From positions 62,001 through 126,000 of the forward strand of contig NZ_QMBN01000004.1 of NCBI RefSeq assembly GCF_003289625.1: DNA of 64,000 bases. The letters run 5' to 3'. Both the position numbers and the translations under genes were made by a program. A model generated the notes under the pieces. It was not told where the DNA came from and searched no databases. It saw only the letters and a list, made by a program, of their open reading frames with translations. Origin of the DNA: Microbacterium sp. SMR1. Its GTDB lineage: Bacteria > Actinomycetota > Actinomycetes > Actinomycetales > Microbacteriaceae. Positions 1-9,758 of this stretch are shown here, piece by piece; the stretch's first letter is position 1; each line of letters opens with the position of its first letter.

Positions 1-275
1 ACCGCGTCGCAACGTTGCAGCAGGCGGCGAGCCACCGGATACATCACCTTCTCGGCCAGGGGGTCGGTGGGGCCCGAGGCTCCCGCGCTCGCGAGGACGG
101 GCAGCGCGACCCACTCGCCGATCATCGGGATGTGTCCCGCCTCGAAGAGCGGCCATGCCGCCTCTTCGAGGCGGTCCAGGTTGCGCCGCATCAGGGCGGG
201 ATCGCCGCCGGTGCCCGAGGCGTAGGGCCCGGCGATGAGGATCATGAGGGAATCGGTCGTGGCTTGTGCGGTCAT
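1..275 (-). CDS. DUF4406-like protein, 3' end cut by window edge
   Basis: An open frame starts at ATG 275 on the minus strand and runs off the window after about 91 codons. The visible part begins with a short polar leader and then LIAGPYASGTGGDP, followed by a helix with NLDRLEEAAWPLF and the strand GHIPMIGEWVALP. This AGPY start and the spacing resemble the DUF4406 / nucleoside deoxyribosyltransferase-like fold, which binds a nucleotide-like ligand; no reaction can be assigned. It is divergent from the DeoR regulator at 321 and the two starts are 45 bp apart, so the regulator may control it. The function is inferred from motif resemblance only. Confidence 0.6.
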   Translation of the reverse strand, partial: MTAQATTDSLMILIAGPYASGTGGDPALMRRNLDRLEEAAWPLFEAGHIPMIGEWVALPVLASAGASGPTDPLAEKVMYPVARRLLQRCDA

Positions 276-320
276 GACTCGATAGTATGCATAAACGTGC
301 ACAAATGTGAAGGAGTCGGA
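276..320. promoter_or_regulatory. shared divergent promoter with candidate DeoR operator
   Basis: The 45 bp between the divergent DUF4406 and DeoR genes hold TGCATAAACGTGCA at 288-301, a short dyad, plus the Shine-Dalgarno AAGGAG at 310-315 for the regulator. Autoregulation by the DeoR protein is the likely use; inference. Confidence 0.35.
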
Positions 321-1076
321 ATGCTTGCTGCATCACGAAAAGATCTGTTGCTCGCGCGCCTCCGTGCCGACGGGCGTGTCATCGCCAAGGAGCTCGCCGC
401 TGAGCTAGGGGTCTCCGAAGACAGCATCCGCCGCGATCTTCGCGAGCTGGATGCCGCCGGCCTCGCCGTTCGCGTCTACGGGGGAGCGGTTCCGGCGTCG
501 CCCGCCGTCGCCGACTATGCGACTCGTCAGGCGGTCGCGACCGAGAGCAAGCAGCGCATCGCACGCTTCGCCGCGAGCCTCATCGAACCGGGCAGCACCG
601 TCATCGTCGACGGCGGCACGACCGCCCTCGCCACGGTGCGGGCGCTCGACCCGGCGCTGGCCTGCACCATCGTCACCCACAGTCCGACCGTGGCGGCGGC
701 GCTCCTCGATTACGCAGCCGACGTCATCATCATCGGCGGGCGGCTGTTCAAGCATTCCGCGGTCGCGAGCGGCGCCGCGGCTGTCGAGGCCGCACGCATG
801 GTGCGGGCCGACCGCTTCCTCCTCGGTGTCACCGGGATCCACGCCGACGCGGGCCTGACGACCGGCGACGCGGACGAAGCGGCGATGAAGCGCGTGCTCG
901 CCGAACGCGCTGCCGAGACCTACGTCCTCGGCAGCGAGGAGAAGATCGGTGCGGTGTCGCCGTTCGCGGTGCTGCCGTTCGACGAGGTCACGGGGGTCAT
1001 CGTCGATCCCGCGGCTCCGGCCACCAGCCTGGAGGCCCTCGACCGCCGCGGCGTCCCGCTGCTCCGCGCCGGGTGA
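321..1076 (+). CDS. DeoR/GlpR family transcriptional regulator
   Basis: A cytoplasmic repressor of about 251 residues. The start is ATG 321, chosen because AAGGAG lies 6 bases upstream and the protein then begins with the canonical N-terminal winged helix: LLLARLRADGRV, ELAAELGVSEDSIRRDLREL and the YGGAVP wing (about residues 5-55). The rest is the DeoR sugar-phosphate sensor fold with DGGTTALATVRAL, the TNSxxVA-like THSPTVAAAL and IIGGRLF. Length matches the family (about 250). The inducer is unknown; the divergent DUF4406 gene is the nearest candidate target. Confidence 0.9.
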   Translation: MLAASRKDLLLARLRADGRVIAKELAAELGVSEDSIRRDLRELDAAGLAVRVYGGAVPASPAVADYATRQAVATESKQRIARFAASLIEPGSTVIVDGGTTALATVRALDPALACTIVTHSPTVAAALLDYAADVIIIGGRLFKHSAVASGAAAVEAARMVRADRFLLGVTGIHADAGLTTGDADEAAMKRVLAERAAETYVLGSEEKIGAVSPFAVLPFDEVTGVIVDPAAPATSLEALDRRGVPLLRAG

Positions 1077-1193
1077 CACGTTCCGGGTGACGCCCTCGCG
1101 GCTGCTCGCTAGGCTGAGCCCCATGCAATGCCGGTGAATTCGCTTCCGATCCCCATCCGCGCGTCGACGCCGACGCGATCGAAAGGTTCACTC

Positions 1194-2081
1194 ATGCACG
1201 CATACTCTTCCGCGCCCGTTCTGCCGCTCACCGGGAAGACCGCCCTGGTCACGGGCGTCTCACGCCGCCGGGGCATCGGCTTCGCCGTCGCCACGACTCT
1301 CGCCCGGCTCGGAGCGAGCGTCGTCGCCCACCACCACCGGCCCCACGACCTCGACCTGCCGTGGGGCGGCGACGACCTCGATGCCGTCCGGGCCGGTATC
1401 CGCTCCCACCTCGTGGGCGACGCGAGCTTCGCCGACATCGCCGGCGATCTGAGCGTCGCGACGGCGGCGGCCGACCTGGCCGATGAGGCGGCCGCGGTGA
1501 CGGGCGCGCTCGACATCCTCGTCTGCAACCATGCCAAGAGCGGCGACGACGGCAGCATCCTCGATATGACGCCCGAGCGTCTCGACGCGTTCTGGGACGT
1601 CAATACCCGCGCGACCCTCCTCCTCACCGCGGCCTTCGCCCGCCGCTTCACCGACGTCCCGTCGGCGCCGCGCCGGCCGGGCGACCGGATCTCGGGGTCG
1701 AAGCCCTACGACGCGCCCCGGGGGCACGTCGTGTGGATGACCTCGGGCCAGATCCACGGGCCGATGGTCGGCGAGGCGGCCTACGCGACCAGCAAAGCCG
1801 CCCTCGCGGGCGTGACCGGAACGGTCGCCGCGGAGCTGCTCGAGCTCGGCATCATCCTCAACACCGTGAACCCTGGACCGGTGAACACGGGCTACCTCGA
1901 CCCCGACACCACCGACCGCTCGCTCGACGGCCTCGACGACTGGCTGGCGACGACGGCGTTCGGACGCGTCGGTCGGCCCCAGGATCCCGCTGAGCTGATC
2001 GGGTGGCTCTGCAGCCCGGCGGGGTCGTGGCTGGTCGGCCAGGTGCTCACGAGCGACGGCGGCTTCAGCCTGCTCGGCTGA
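1194..2081 (+). CDS. SDR family oxidoreductase
   Basis: A 295-residue NAD(P)-dependent short-chain dehydrogenase. ATG 1194 is preferred over upstream starts because GAAAGG precedes it and the protein then opens with LTGKTALVTGVSRRRGIG, the TGxxxGxG dinucleotide loop. Further marks are the NHAKSG strand (the NNAG position, degenerate) and the YATSKAALAG catalytic Tyr-Lys pair, then NPGPVNTGYL and a C-terminal LTSDGGFSLLG. The loop near residue 165 is longer than in minimal SDRs. Substrate unknown. It stands alone, with the converging LuxR-type fragment 11 bp downstream. Confidence 0.88.
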   Translation: MHAYSSAPVLPLTGKTALVTGVSRRRGIGFAVATTLARLGASVVAHHHRPHDLDLPWGGDDLDAVRAGIRSHLVGDASFADIAGDLSVATAAADLADEAAAVTGALDILVCNHAKSGDDGSILDMTPERLDAFWDVNTRATLLLTAAFARRFTDVPSAPRRPGDRISGSKPYDAPRGHVVWMTSGQIHGPMVGEAAYATSKAALAGVTGTVAAELLELGIILNTVNPGPVNTGYLDPDTTDRSLDGLDDWLATTAFGRVGRPQDPAELIGWLCSPAGSWLVGQVLTSDGGFSLLG

Positions 2082-2092
2082 GCGGGGGCGGT

Positions 2093-2428
2093 TCAGCGCT
2101 TGTTCGTCGAGGCGAGCGCGACGATCTCGCCCCGGGTGGAGGCTCCCGTCTTCCGGCGGATGTTGCGGATGTGGTTCTCGACCGTGCGAACGCTCAGGAC
2201 CAGCTTGGCGGCGATGTCGCCGTTGGACATATCGGCCGCGATGAGCTGCACGATCTCGCGTTCGCGCGGTGTGAGCAGCATCGCCGTGCGGTCGCGCCGC
2301 GTCCGTCTGACGTTCGTGTCGGCCAGCTCGCGGGCCGCTTCTCGGCAGGCCGCTGCGCGGTCGTTGTCGCCGTGATCCCGGTAGAGGTGCGCGGCGAGGT
2401 TGAAGTACTTCAGTGCTTCGGCCGCCAT
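2093..2428 (-). CDS. LuxR-type HTH protein, probably the C-terminal remnant of a larger regulator
   Basis: A 111-residue product ends with a complete LuxR/GerE helix-turn-helix: LLTPREREIVQLIAADMSNG, IAAKLVLSVRTVENHI and RRKTGAS. The first 45 residues look like the last helices of a TPR-containing LuxR protein (ALKYFNLAAHLYRDHG). The open frame continues upstream of ATG 2428 for about 23 codons with sensible residues (VEAAAHGLRSEG) before a stop, and no sensor domain is present. Members with this tail are normally much larger, so this is likely a truncated gene. Its 5' end overlaps the small secreted ORF at 2410-2655 in another frame. Confidence 0.55.
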   Translation of the reverse strand: MAAEALKYFNLAAHLYRDHGDNDRAAACREAARELADTNVRRTRRDRTAMLLTPREREIVQLIAADMSNGDIAAKLVLSVRTVENHIRNIRRKTGASTRGEIVALASTNKR

Positions 2429-2655
2429 GCCCTCGCTGCGCAGCCCGTGGGCGGCCGCCTCGACTCGAGGACGAGACCGCGGGGATCGGTGCGGACCTCA
2501 TCCTGAATCGCGCTGGCGGGAGCGCCGGCGGCGAACGTCAGGCCCAGAAGAGCTGCCGTGGTGAAGCCGATCCGGTGGAGAAGCTGCCCCGAGCGTCGCT
2601 CCGGAGCCGCGTTCCCCCTCGGGGTTCGTCGCGGACGTCGTTTTCTGTGTGGCAC
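2410..2655 (-). CDS. small protein with Sec signal peptide, out-of-frame tail
   Basis: GTG 2655 has a strong Shine-Dalgarno (GGAGAGGAG) 6 bases upstream. The 81-residue product has a basic start rich in Arg, a hydrophobic stretch LHRIGFTTAALLGLTFAAG and an APASA signal-peptidase I type site near residue 49. The remaining 32 residues are Arg/Pro-rich and read through the coding region of the LuxR fragment in a different frame. I read this as the 5' end of a secreted-protein gene joined by a deletion to the 3' end of a LuxR gene. A short secreted peptide is the alternative. Confidence 0.4.
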   Translation of the reverse strand: MPHRKRRPRRTPRGNAAPERRSGQLLHRIGFTTAALLGLTFAAGAPASAIQDEVRTDPRGLVLESRRPPTGCAARAWRPKH

Positions 2656-2957
2656 GGTGCGCTCCTCTCCGGTACGAGAGCGCGTCGGGCAGCGTCGTGC
2701 GGCACGCCCCCCATGAACGCGCCAGATGCGCCGCGGCGCTCCGGTCAGATGTTCGCAGGCGTCTCCATCTCGCGGCGGACGCCCGGTTCGGATTGCGTGC
2801 TCATCGCGGTGCCGCTGAGTGTCGCTCCCCGCGTTCTGAGTGCCCGTCGCCGGCGCGCAGGGCGACGCTCCGGTGCCGCCCGCGACCCCCCTTGTTCCTG
2901 TTGCGACGCGGAGATACCGTCGCCCCGAGGGGACGAACCACACGGAATGAGGATTTC

Positions 2958-3452
2958 ATGGCCGATTTGATCGTGATCGCTTTCGACACCGAAGCGGATG
3001 CCGAAGCCGCCTACAACGAGATTCAGGTTCTCCAGAACGACCTGGTCGTCGAACTCGCCGGCCTTGCCCTGGTCAAGGTCGACGACGAGGGGAAGACGAA
3101 GGTCGAGTACCCCGGCGTCGTCGGAAAGGTGGGAGCCGGCGCCGCGGGCGGAGCGCTGTTCGGGGCGCTGATCGGCATCCTGTTCTTCGTGCCCATCGCG
3201 GGGCTCGTCTTCGGTGGACTGTTCGGGGCGCTGTTCGCGGGCCTCGACAAGACCAATCTGGATGCCGAATTCCGCGACCGCGTGAAGTCCGCGGTCTCTG
3301 CGGGGAAATCCGCGGTCGTGCTCTATGCGACCAAGATCACGACGGACAAGTTCGCGTCGGCGCTCGCCGGCTACAACGGCACCGTCGTGCAGACGTCGCT
3401 GTCGGAGAAGGACGAGCGGGAGCTCATCCACGACCTCAGCAGCACGCGGTAG
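2958..3452 (+). CDS. DUF1269 membrane protein
   Basis: A 164-residue protein starting at ATG 2958 with AATGAGG nearby as ribosome site. The N-terminal half (DLIVIAFDTEADAEAAYNEI and LALVKVDDEGKTKVEYPG) is the ferredoxin-like DUF1269 domain. It is followed by a glycine-rich hydrophobic hairpin (AGAAGGALFGALIGILFF, VPIAGLVFGGLFGALFAG, about residues 55-90) and an amphipathic C-terminal part ending EKDERELIHDL. The family is widespread in actinobacteria and of unknown function, sometimes linked to stress. It is monocistronic here. Confidence 0.85.
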   Translation: MADLIVIAFDTEADAEAAYNEIQVLQNDLVVELAGLALVKVDDEGKTKVEYPGVVGKVGAGAAGGALFGALIGILFFVPIAGLVFGGLFGALFAGLDKTNLDAEFRDRVKSAVSAGKSAVVLYATKITTDKFASALAGYNGTVVQTSLSEKDERELIHDLSSTR

Positions 3453-3504
3453 TCCGTGGCGCGTCCGGGTCGGGGTGTCATTCGCCGCACCCCGACCCGG
3501 TTCG

Positions 3505-3735
3505 TCAGTCCGCGCGGACCAGCAGGTCGCCGATCTCGCAGTCGAGCGCCCGGCAGATGGCGGAGAGCGTCGAATAGCGGATGGCGCGGGCGCGATCGTT
3601 CTTGAGCACCGAGAGGTTGACGACCGAGACGCCGACGATCTCGGACAGGCGCGTGAGGGTCATCCCCCGCTCGGCCAGCAGCTCGTCGAGGCGGCAGTGG
3701 ACTCCGCTCGGGCCCTCCTCGTCTGCGGGGCTCAC
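3505..3735 (-). CDS. Xre/YozG-type small HTH regulator
   Basis: A 76-residue DNA-binding protein: LDELLAERGMTLTRLSEIVG, VSVVNLSVLKNDRARAIRYSTL and CRALDCEIGDLL form a Cro/CI HTH of the YozG type. GTG 3735 overlaps the stop of the upstream DUF2975 gene by 4 bp (GTGA), so the two are translationally coupled. Small Xre genes of this kind regularly follow DUF2975 membrane proteins and probably repress the operon. The candidate operator is the TTATCGA repeat ahead of the first gene of the operon. Confidence 0.85.
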   Translation of the reverse strand: MSPADEEGPSGVHCRLDELLAERGMTLTRLSEIVGVSVVNLSVLKNDRARAIRYSTLSAICRALDCEIGDLLVRAD

Positions 3736-4346
3736 ACCAGGCCATCCGTGTCGCGCTGCAGCCGCACGCCGCGTCGGAATGCGATCGCGATGAGGCCGAC
3801 GGCCACGCCGACCGCCCACACCGGCGCCCAACCCCAGAAGTCGAGGAAGTGCAGCGGCTCGACGTCATCGACCCCGAGAGCGGTGAGGATGCCGTTGCGC
3901 CCGATGTTCTCGAGGATGATCACGACGAATCCTCCCCCGACCAGGGCCCACCCGATGACGTCGAAGGCCCGAGCGGTCGCCGGGACGAAGAACCGGCCGC
4001 GCAGGAAGCTGCGTGCGACGTACATCACCGCGGCGATCACGGCGAGGCACGTGATGTCCCACACCACGATCGAGCCCGCAAGCGCGGCTGCGGTGCCGCC
4101 GTCGACCTCCGGCGCGATGACGAGGGCGGTCTGCACGATGCCCTCGACGTGCCCCGTGCCCGACCCGACGGAGGCGGAGAACGGTTCATCGTCGATGTCG
4201 ATCCGCCAGGCGACGCCCGCCTCTCGAAAGACATCGAGGAAGCGCGCGACGACTGTCAAGACGACGGTGATCGCCGCGCCGGTGCCGAGCAGGAGGACCG
4301 TGATCGCGTCGGCAGCATCCGAGCGGGGTCCGCGGGTGAGTGTCAT
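3732..4346 (-). CDS. DUF2975 membrane protein (second copy)
   Basis: A 204-residue inner-membrane protein. Four hydrophobic segments are visible: AITVLLLGTGAAITVVLTVV near the start, IVVWDITCLAVIAAVMYVA in the middle, VIGWALVGGGFVVIILENIG, and WAPVWAVGVAVGLIAIAFRRG near the end. It finishes with RLQRDTDGLV, almost the same ending as its upstream neighbour (RLERDTEGLV), so the two are probably tandem paralogues. ATG 4346 overlaps the previous stop by one base, and its own stop overlaps the Xre gene. The role of DUF2975 is not known. Confidence 0.8.
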   Translation of the reverse strand: MTLTRGPRSDAADAITVLLLGTGAAITVVLTVVARFLDVFREAGVAWRIDIDDEPFSASVGSGTGHVEGIVQTALVIAPEVDGGTAAALAGSIVVWDITCLAVIAAVMYVARSFLRGRFFVPATARAFDVIGWALVGGGFVVIILENIGRNGILTALGVDDVEPLHFLDFWGWAPVWAVGVAVGLIAIAFRRGVRLQRDTDGLV

Positions 4347-5107
4347 CACACCAGTCCTTCCGTGTCGCGTTCGAGTCGAGAGCCGTACCGGAACACCGCG
4401 GCCAGCGCGGCGAGGCCGAGGCCGGCAGCGATCGGCCAGAACGGCAGGGTGACGTTGAGCGTCGCTTCCGGCCACCAGGCGAACGGATCGTCGACTCCGG
4501 GAATCTCGGTCCACCGCGCGCTTTCCCGGGCGAAGAGCTCCTGCGAGGCCATGCTCCCGGCGATGTCCGAGAGGAGCTGCGCGGCCGTCCCGCCGGCAGC
4601 GACGATGACAGCGGTCGCCATCGTCATGCGAACGACGATCCGATCGAAGGTGCGCCCGGCGAGCAGCTGGAAGCAAGCCACGGCGATGAGCCCCGCGATC
4701 GCCGCGGGGATCAACGACCACAGCGCCTGCCCGGTCGTCCACAGCCCCCGCGCCAGCGGACTGACCCCCGCCACGTCCACCTCGGCGACCGTGAAGCCGC
4801 CGCCGACGACCTCGGCCGTCGGGCCCGTGTCGATCGTGACTCCCGGAAGAAGATCGGGCCAGAACGGCGCGACCGGAACGCTCATGCGCGGGGCGTCCGC
4901 GGCGAGGTTCTGAATCACCGAGATGGCGGCGCCGAGCAGGCTGAATGCAGCCCAGGCGGCAGACAGGGAGAGCGCGAGGCTCACGACCGGCGACGCGTCC
5001 CCGCGACTACGCGCGCGGCGCGTCGCTCTGATGAAGAGCGCCGCGGCGACGACGAGGGCCACCGCAGCGATGATCACGATCTGACCGACCGCCCACACGT
5101 TCGACAT
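4346..5107 (-). CDS. DUF2975-like membrane protein (first copy)
   Basis: A 253-residue membrane protein heading a three-gene operon (this gene, a second DUF2975, Xre). ATG 5107 is preferred to ATG 5113 because ACGGGA then has normal spacing; the other start adds two residues. Segments: IVIIAAVALVVAAALFI (1), SLALSLSAAWAAFSLLGAAI (2), a periplasmic loop, SLIPAAIAGLIAVACFQLL (3), ATAVIVAAGGTAAQLL (4) and WPIAAGLGLAALAAVFRYG (5). The C-terminal motif RLERDTEGLV repeats in the next gene. It is longer than the second copy because of an extra loop (about residues 85-120). Confidence 0.78.
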   Translation of the reverse strand: MSNVWAVGQIVIIAAVALVVAAALFIRATRRARSRGDASPVVSLALSLSAAWAAFSLLGAAISVIQNLAADAPRMSVPVAPFWPDLLPGVTIDTGPTAEVVGGGFTVAEVDVAGVSPLARGLWTTGQALWSLIPAAIAGLIAVACFQLLAGRTFDRIVVRMTMATAVIVAAGGTAAQLLSDIAGSMASQELFARESARWTEIPGVDDPFAWWPEATLNVTLPFWPIAAGLGLAALAAVFRYGSRLERDTEGLV

Positions 5108-5121
5108 CCGCATTCCCGTTC

Positions 5122-5154
5122 TTATCGATAGTCGTTGTTATCGAAAAACGTTAT
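5122..5154. promoter_or_regulatory. TTATCGA repeats ahead of the DUF2975-Xre operon
   Basis: TTATCGATA at 5122-5130 and TTATCGAAA at 5138-5146 lie 16 bp apart, followed by CGTTAT at 5149-5154, just upstream of the minus-strand operon. They are well placed as an operator for the small Xre protein. Inference from position and repetition. Confidence 0.4.
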
Positions 5155-5282
5155 GGCCTGGCCCTGCCGAGCGCAACCCCGCGTAACGCTATGCCGACGG
5201 CGAACACGGGCATACCCGTATCCGTGCCTGGTTACTCTCTTTCGTAAGCGCCCGGAGTCCCGGCGCTCAAAGGAGGCTGACG

Positions 5283-7808
<2,526 letters not shown>

Positions 7809-7835
7809 CCGGGATCGCGCGAGCGACGAGTCGTA

Positions 7836-7869
7836 CGGAGGGGCGGATGCTGCGGCATCCGCCCCTCCG
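7836..7869 (+). terminator. clpC terminator hairpin
   Basis: CGGAGGGGCGGATGC (7836-7850), loop TGCG, then its perfect complement (7855-7869): a 15-bp stem 28 bp after the clpC stop. No long T run follows, as is common in high-GC genomes. Confidence 0.75.
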
Positions 7870-7976
7870 GCGTTTCCGGGGCCTGTCGGCGGGACACGCC
7901 GCACGACGCAGCCGGAGGGCTGTGGGCTGGCCCGGCGTGTGATCGGCGCGAAACACGACGGCTCTACGATCGGCGC

Positions 7977-8726
7977 GTGAGCAGCGAAGACGCGACGACG
8001 GCGCCCCGACCCGTCATCGGCTTGACGACCTATCTCGAGCGCGCGCAGCAGGGGGTGTGGGACGTGCGGGCGAGCTTCCTGCCGCAGCAGTACTTCGACC
8101 GGATCGCGTCCTCGGGCGGCGCGGCGGTGCTGCTGCCGCCGCAGCCCTCGCCCGGGCCCGCCGCCGACGTCGTGCTCGACCGGCTCGACGGGCTCGTGCT
8201 CACGGGCGGCCTCGACGTGCAGCCCGAGCTGTATGGGGCCGCGCGGCATCCCTCGACGGATCCGGCGCGGCCTGACCGCGACGACTGGGAGCTCGCTCTG
8301 CTGCGGGGTGCCCGCGAGCGCGGCATCCCGGTCCTCGGCATCTGCCGCGGATTGCAGCTCATCAACGTCGCCGCGGGCGGCACGCTCCATCAACACCTTC
8401 CGGACGTGCTGGGCACCGACCGGTACCAGCTCGGCGGCGGTGTCTTCGCGCGGAACGAGGTCTCGGTGTCGGCCGGCACGATGCTGTCCGAGCTCGTCGG
8501 CACGGGTTCGCTCACCGTGAGCAGCTACCACCACCAGGGCATCGACCGACTCGGCGACGACCTCGTGGTCTCGGCACGCAGCGGCGAGGGGCTGCCGCAG
8601 GCGATCGAGTCGCCGGGTTCGGACTTCCTCGTCGCCGTGCAGTGGCATCCCGAGGAGGAAGCCGCCGACCGACGGCTCTTCCTCGGCCTCGTCGCCGCCG
8701 CGACGGAGTACGCCGCACGCCGCTGA
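7977..8726 (+). CDS. gamma-glutamyl-gamma-aminobutyrate hydrolase family protein (class I GATase fold)
   Basis: A 249-residue cytoplasmic amidase of the PuuD/peptidase C26 type. The catalytic Cys is in VLGICRGLQLINV (about residue 122), the His in VAVQWHPEEEA with the partner Glu two residues on. The N-terminus has PVIGLTTYLERA and the oxyanion strand GLVLTGGLDVQPELYG. GTG 7977 follows a TACGAT -10 box (7965-7970) by six bases, so the mRNA is probably leaderless. The substrate may be a gamma-glutamylated polyamine or another gamma-glutamyl compound; no pathway neighbours confirm it. Confidence 0.88.
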   Translation: MSSEDATTAPRPVIGLTTYLERAQQGVWDVRASFLPQQYFDRIASSGGAAVLLPPQPSPGPAADVVLDRLDGLVLTGGLDVQPELYGAARHPSTDPARPDRDDWELALLRGARERGIPVLGICRGLQLINVAAGGTLHQHLPDVLGTDRYQLGGGVFARNEVSVSAGTMLSELVGTGSLTVSSYHHQGIDRLGDDLVVSARSGEGLPQAIESPGSDFLVAVQWHPEEEAADRRLFLGLVAAATEYAARR

Positions 8727-8873
8727 TCCCGCCGGTATCCGTGGTCGGTCGGCGTCCGCCGGCGTGCCGGGATGCAAGCGATCGTGGGACACCCCGGAGA
8801 TGGATGCCTCGGCCCGGGGTGTCGCCGCTGAGCCCCTGCATCCGCGCACGGCGCACGCAGCTCACCCGGCGGG

Positions 8874-9758
8874 TCAGGGCTCGAGCGGGGCGACGTCGAC
8901 CGAGACGCGGAGGGTCGAGGTCTTCGCCTCGGTGAAGATGATGCCCTTCACGGGCGAGACGTCGCCGTAATCCCGGCCCCATGCGACAGTGACGTAACGG
9001 TCGTTGGCCCACTGGTCGTTCGTCGGATCGATCGCGAGCCACTGGTCGCTGCCCGGGAGCCAGACCGCGAGCCACGCGTGCGAGGCGTCGGCGCCGAAGA
9101 CCCGCTCCTTGCCGGGCGGTGGCTGCGTCGCGAGGTAGCCCGAGACGTAACGGGCCGCGACGCCGTGCGAGCGCAGGCACGCGAGGGCGACGTGGGCGAA
9201 GTCCTGGCAGACGCCGGCCCGCTTCTCGAGCGCATCGGCGACGGTGCTGGTGACGGTGGTCGCGGTGCTGTCGTAGTCGAAGTCGGTGTAGATGCGGTGC
9301 ATCAGGTCGGTCGCGGCTTCGCCGATCGGGCGCCCGGGGGTGAGCGAGATCGCGCCGTAGGCGGCGGTGGCCTCCGACTGCGCGACGCGGGGCGAGGGCA
9401 TCGCGAATTCCGCCGCGCGCCACGCTCCCTCCTGGTCGGGATGCCGCAGCGGCCGCGCCGTCTCCCAGGGAAGCGCGAGCGCAGCGGCGTCGTACTCGGG
9501 AGCGGTGACCGCGACCTCGCTCGACGCCTCGATCGACAGCGCCTCGTGCGCGTCGGTGACGTGGAAGTACGTCGACCAGTTGCCGAAGTAGTCGGAGTCG
9601 CGGCGCATGTCACCCGGGGCGGGGGAGACGACGACCTCCGCCTCGCGCACCCGCTGCCCGGGCAGCTCGCGAGGGATCAGGTGGAACTGCCCGACGCTGT
9701 CTTCGACGGGATCGCTGTAGGTATAGGCGGTGCGATGCCAGACGCGGTACTGCTTCAC
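8874..9758 (-). CDS. transglutaminase-like cysteine protease (bacterial N-terminal type)
   Basis: A 294-residue protein: a beta-rich N-terminal domain (YRVWHRTAYTYSDPVEDSVG, FHLIPRELPGQ) and a transglutaminase core with Cys in KRAGVCQDFAHV, His in GADASHAWLAVWLPG and Asp in AIDPTNDQW. GTG 9758 overlaps the stop of the ATP-grasp gene by 4 bp, so the pair is one operon. Known genomic associations of these families with ATP-grasp/alpha-E proteins suggest a peptide-tagging or peptide-ligation/proteolysis unit. The actual substrate is not known. Confidence 0.88.
   Translation of the reverse strand: MKQYRVWHRTAYTYSDPVEDSVGQFHLIPRELPGQRVREAEVVVSPAPGDMRRDSDYFGNWSTYFHVTDAHEALSIEASSEVAVTAPEYDAAALALPWETARPLRHPDQEGAWRAAEFAMPSPRVAQSEATAAYGAISLTPGRPIGEAATDLMHRIYTDFDYDSTATTVTSTVADALEKRAGVCQDFAHVALACLRSHGVAARYVSGYLATQPPPGKERVFGADASHAWLAVWLPGSDQWLAIDPTNDQWANDRYVTVAWGRDYGDVSPVKGIIFTEAKTSTLRVSVDVAPLEP

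Noticed and set aside
3325..4913. Plus-strand frames across the DUF2975 operon
   Set aside because: Shadow frames; the minus strand carries membrane helices, overlapping starts and the Xre gene.
5122..5154. dif-like site near the DUF2975 operon
   Set aside because: It has TTATCGA repeats but not the 11-6-11 arm layout with TTATGTCA; better explained as an operator.
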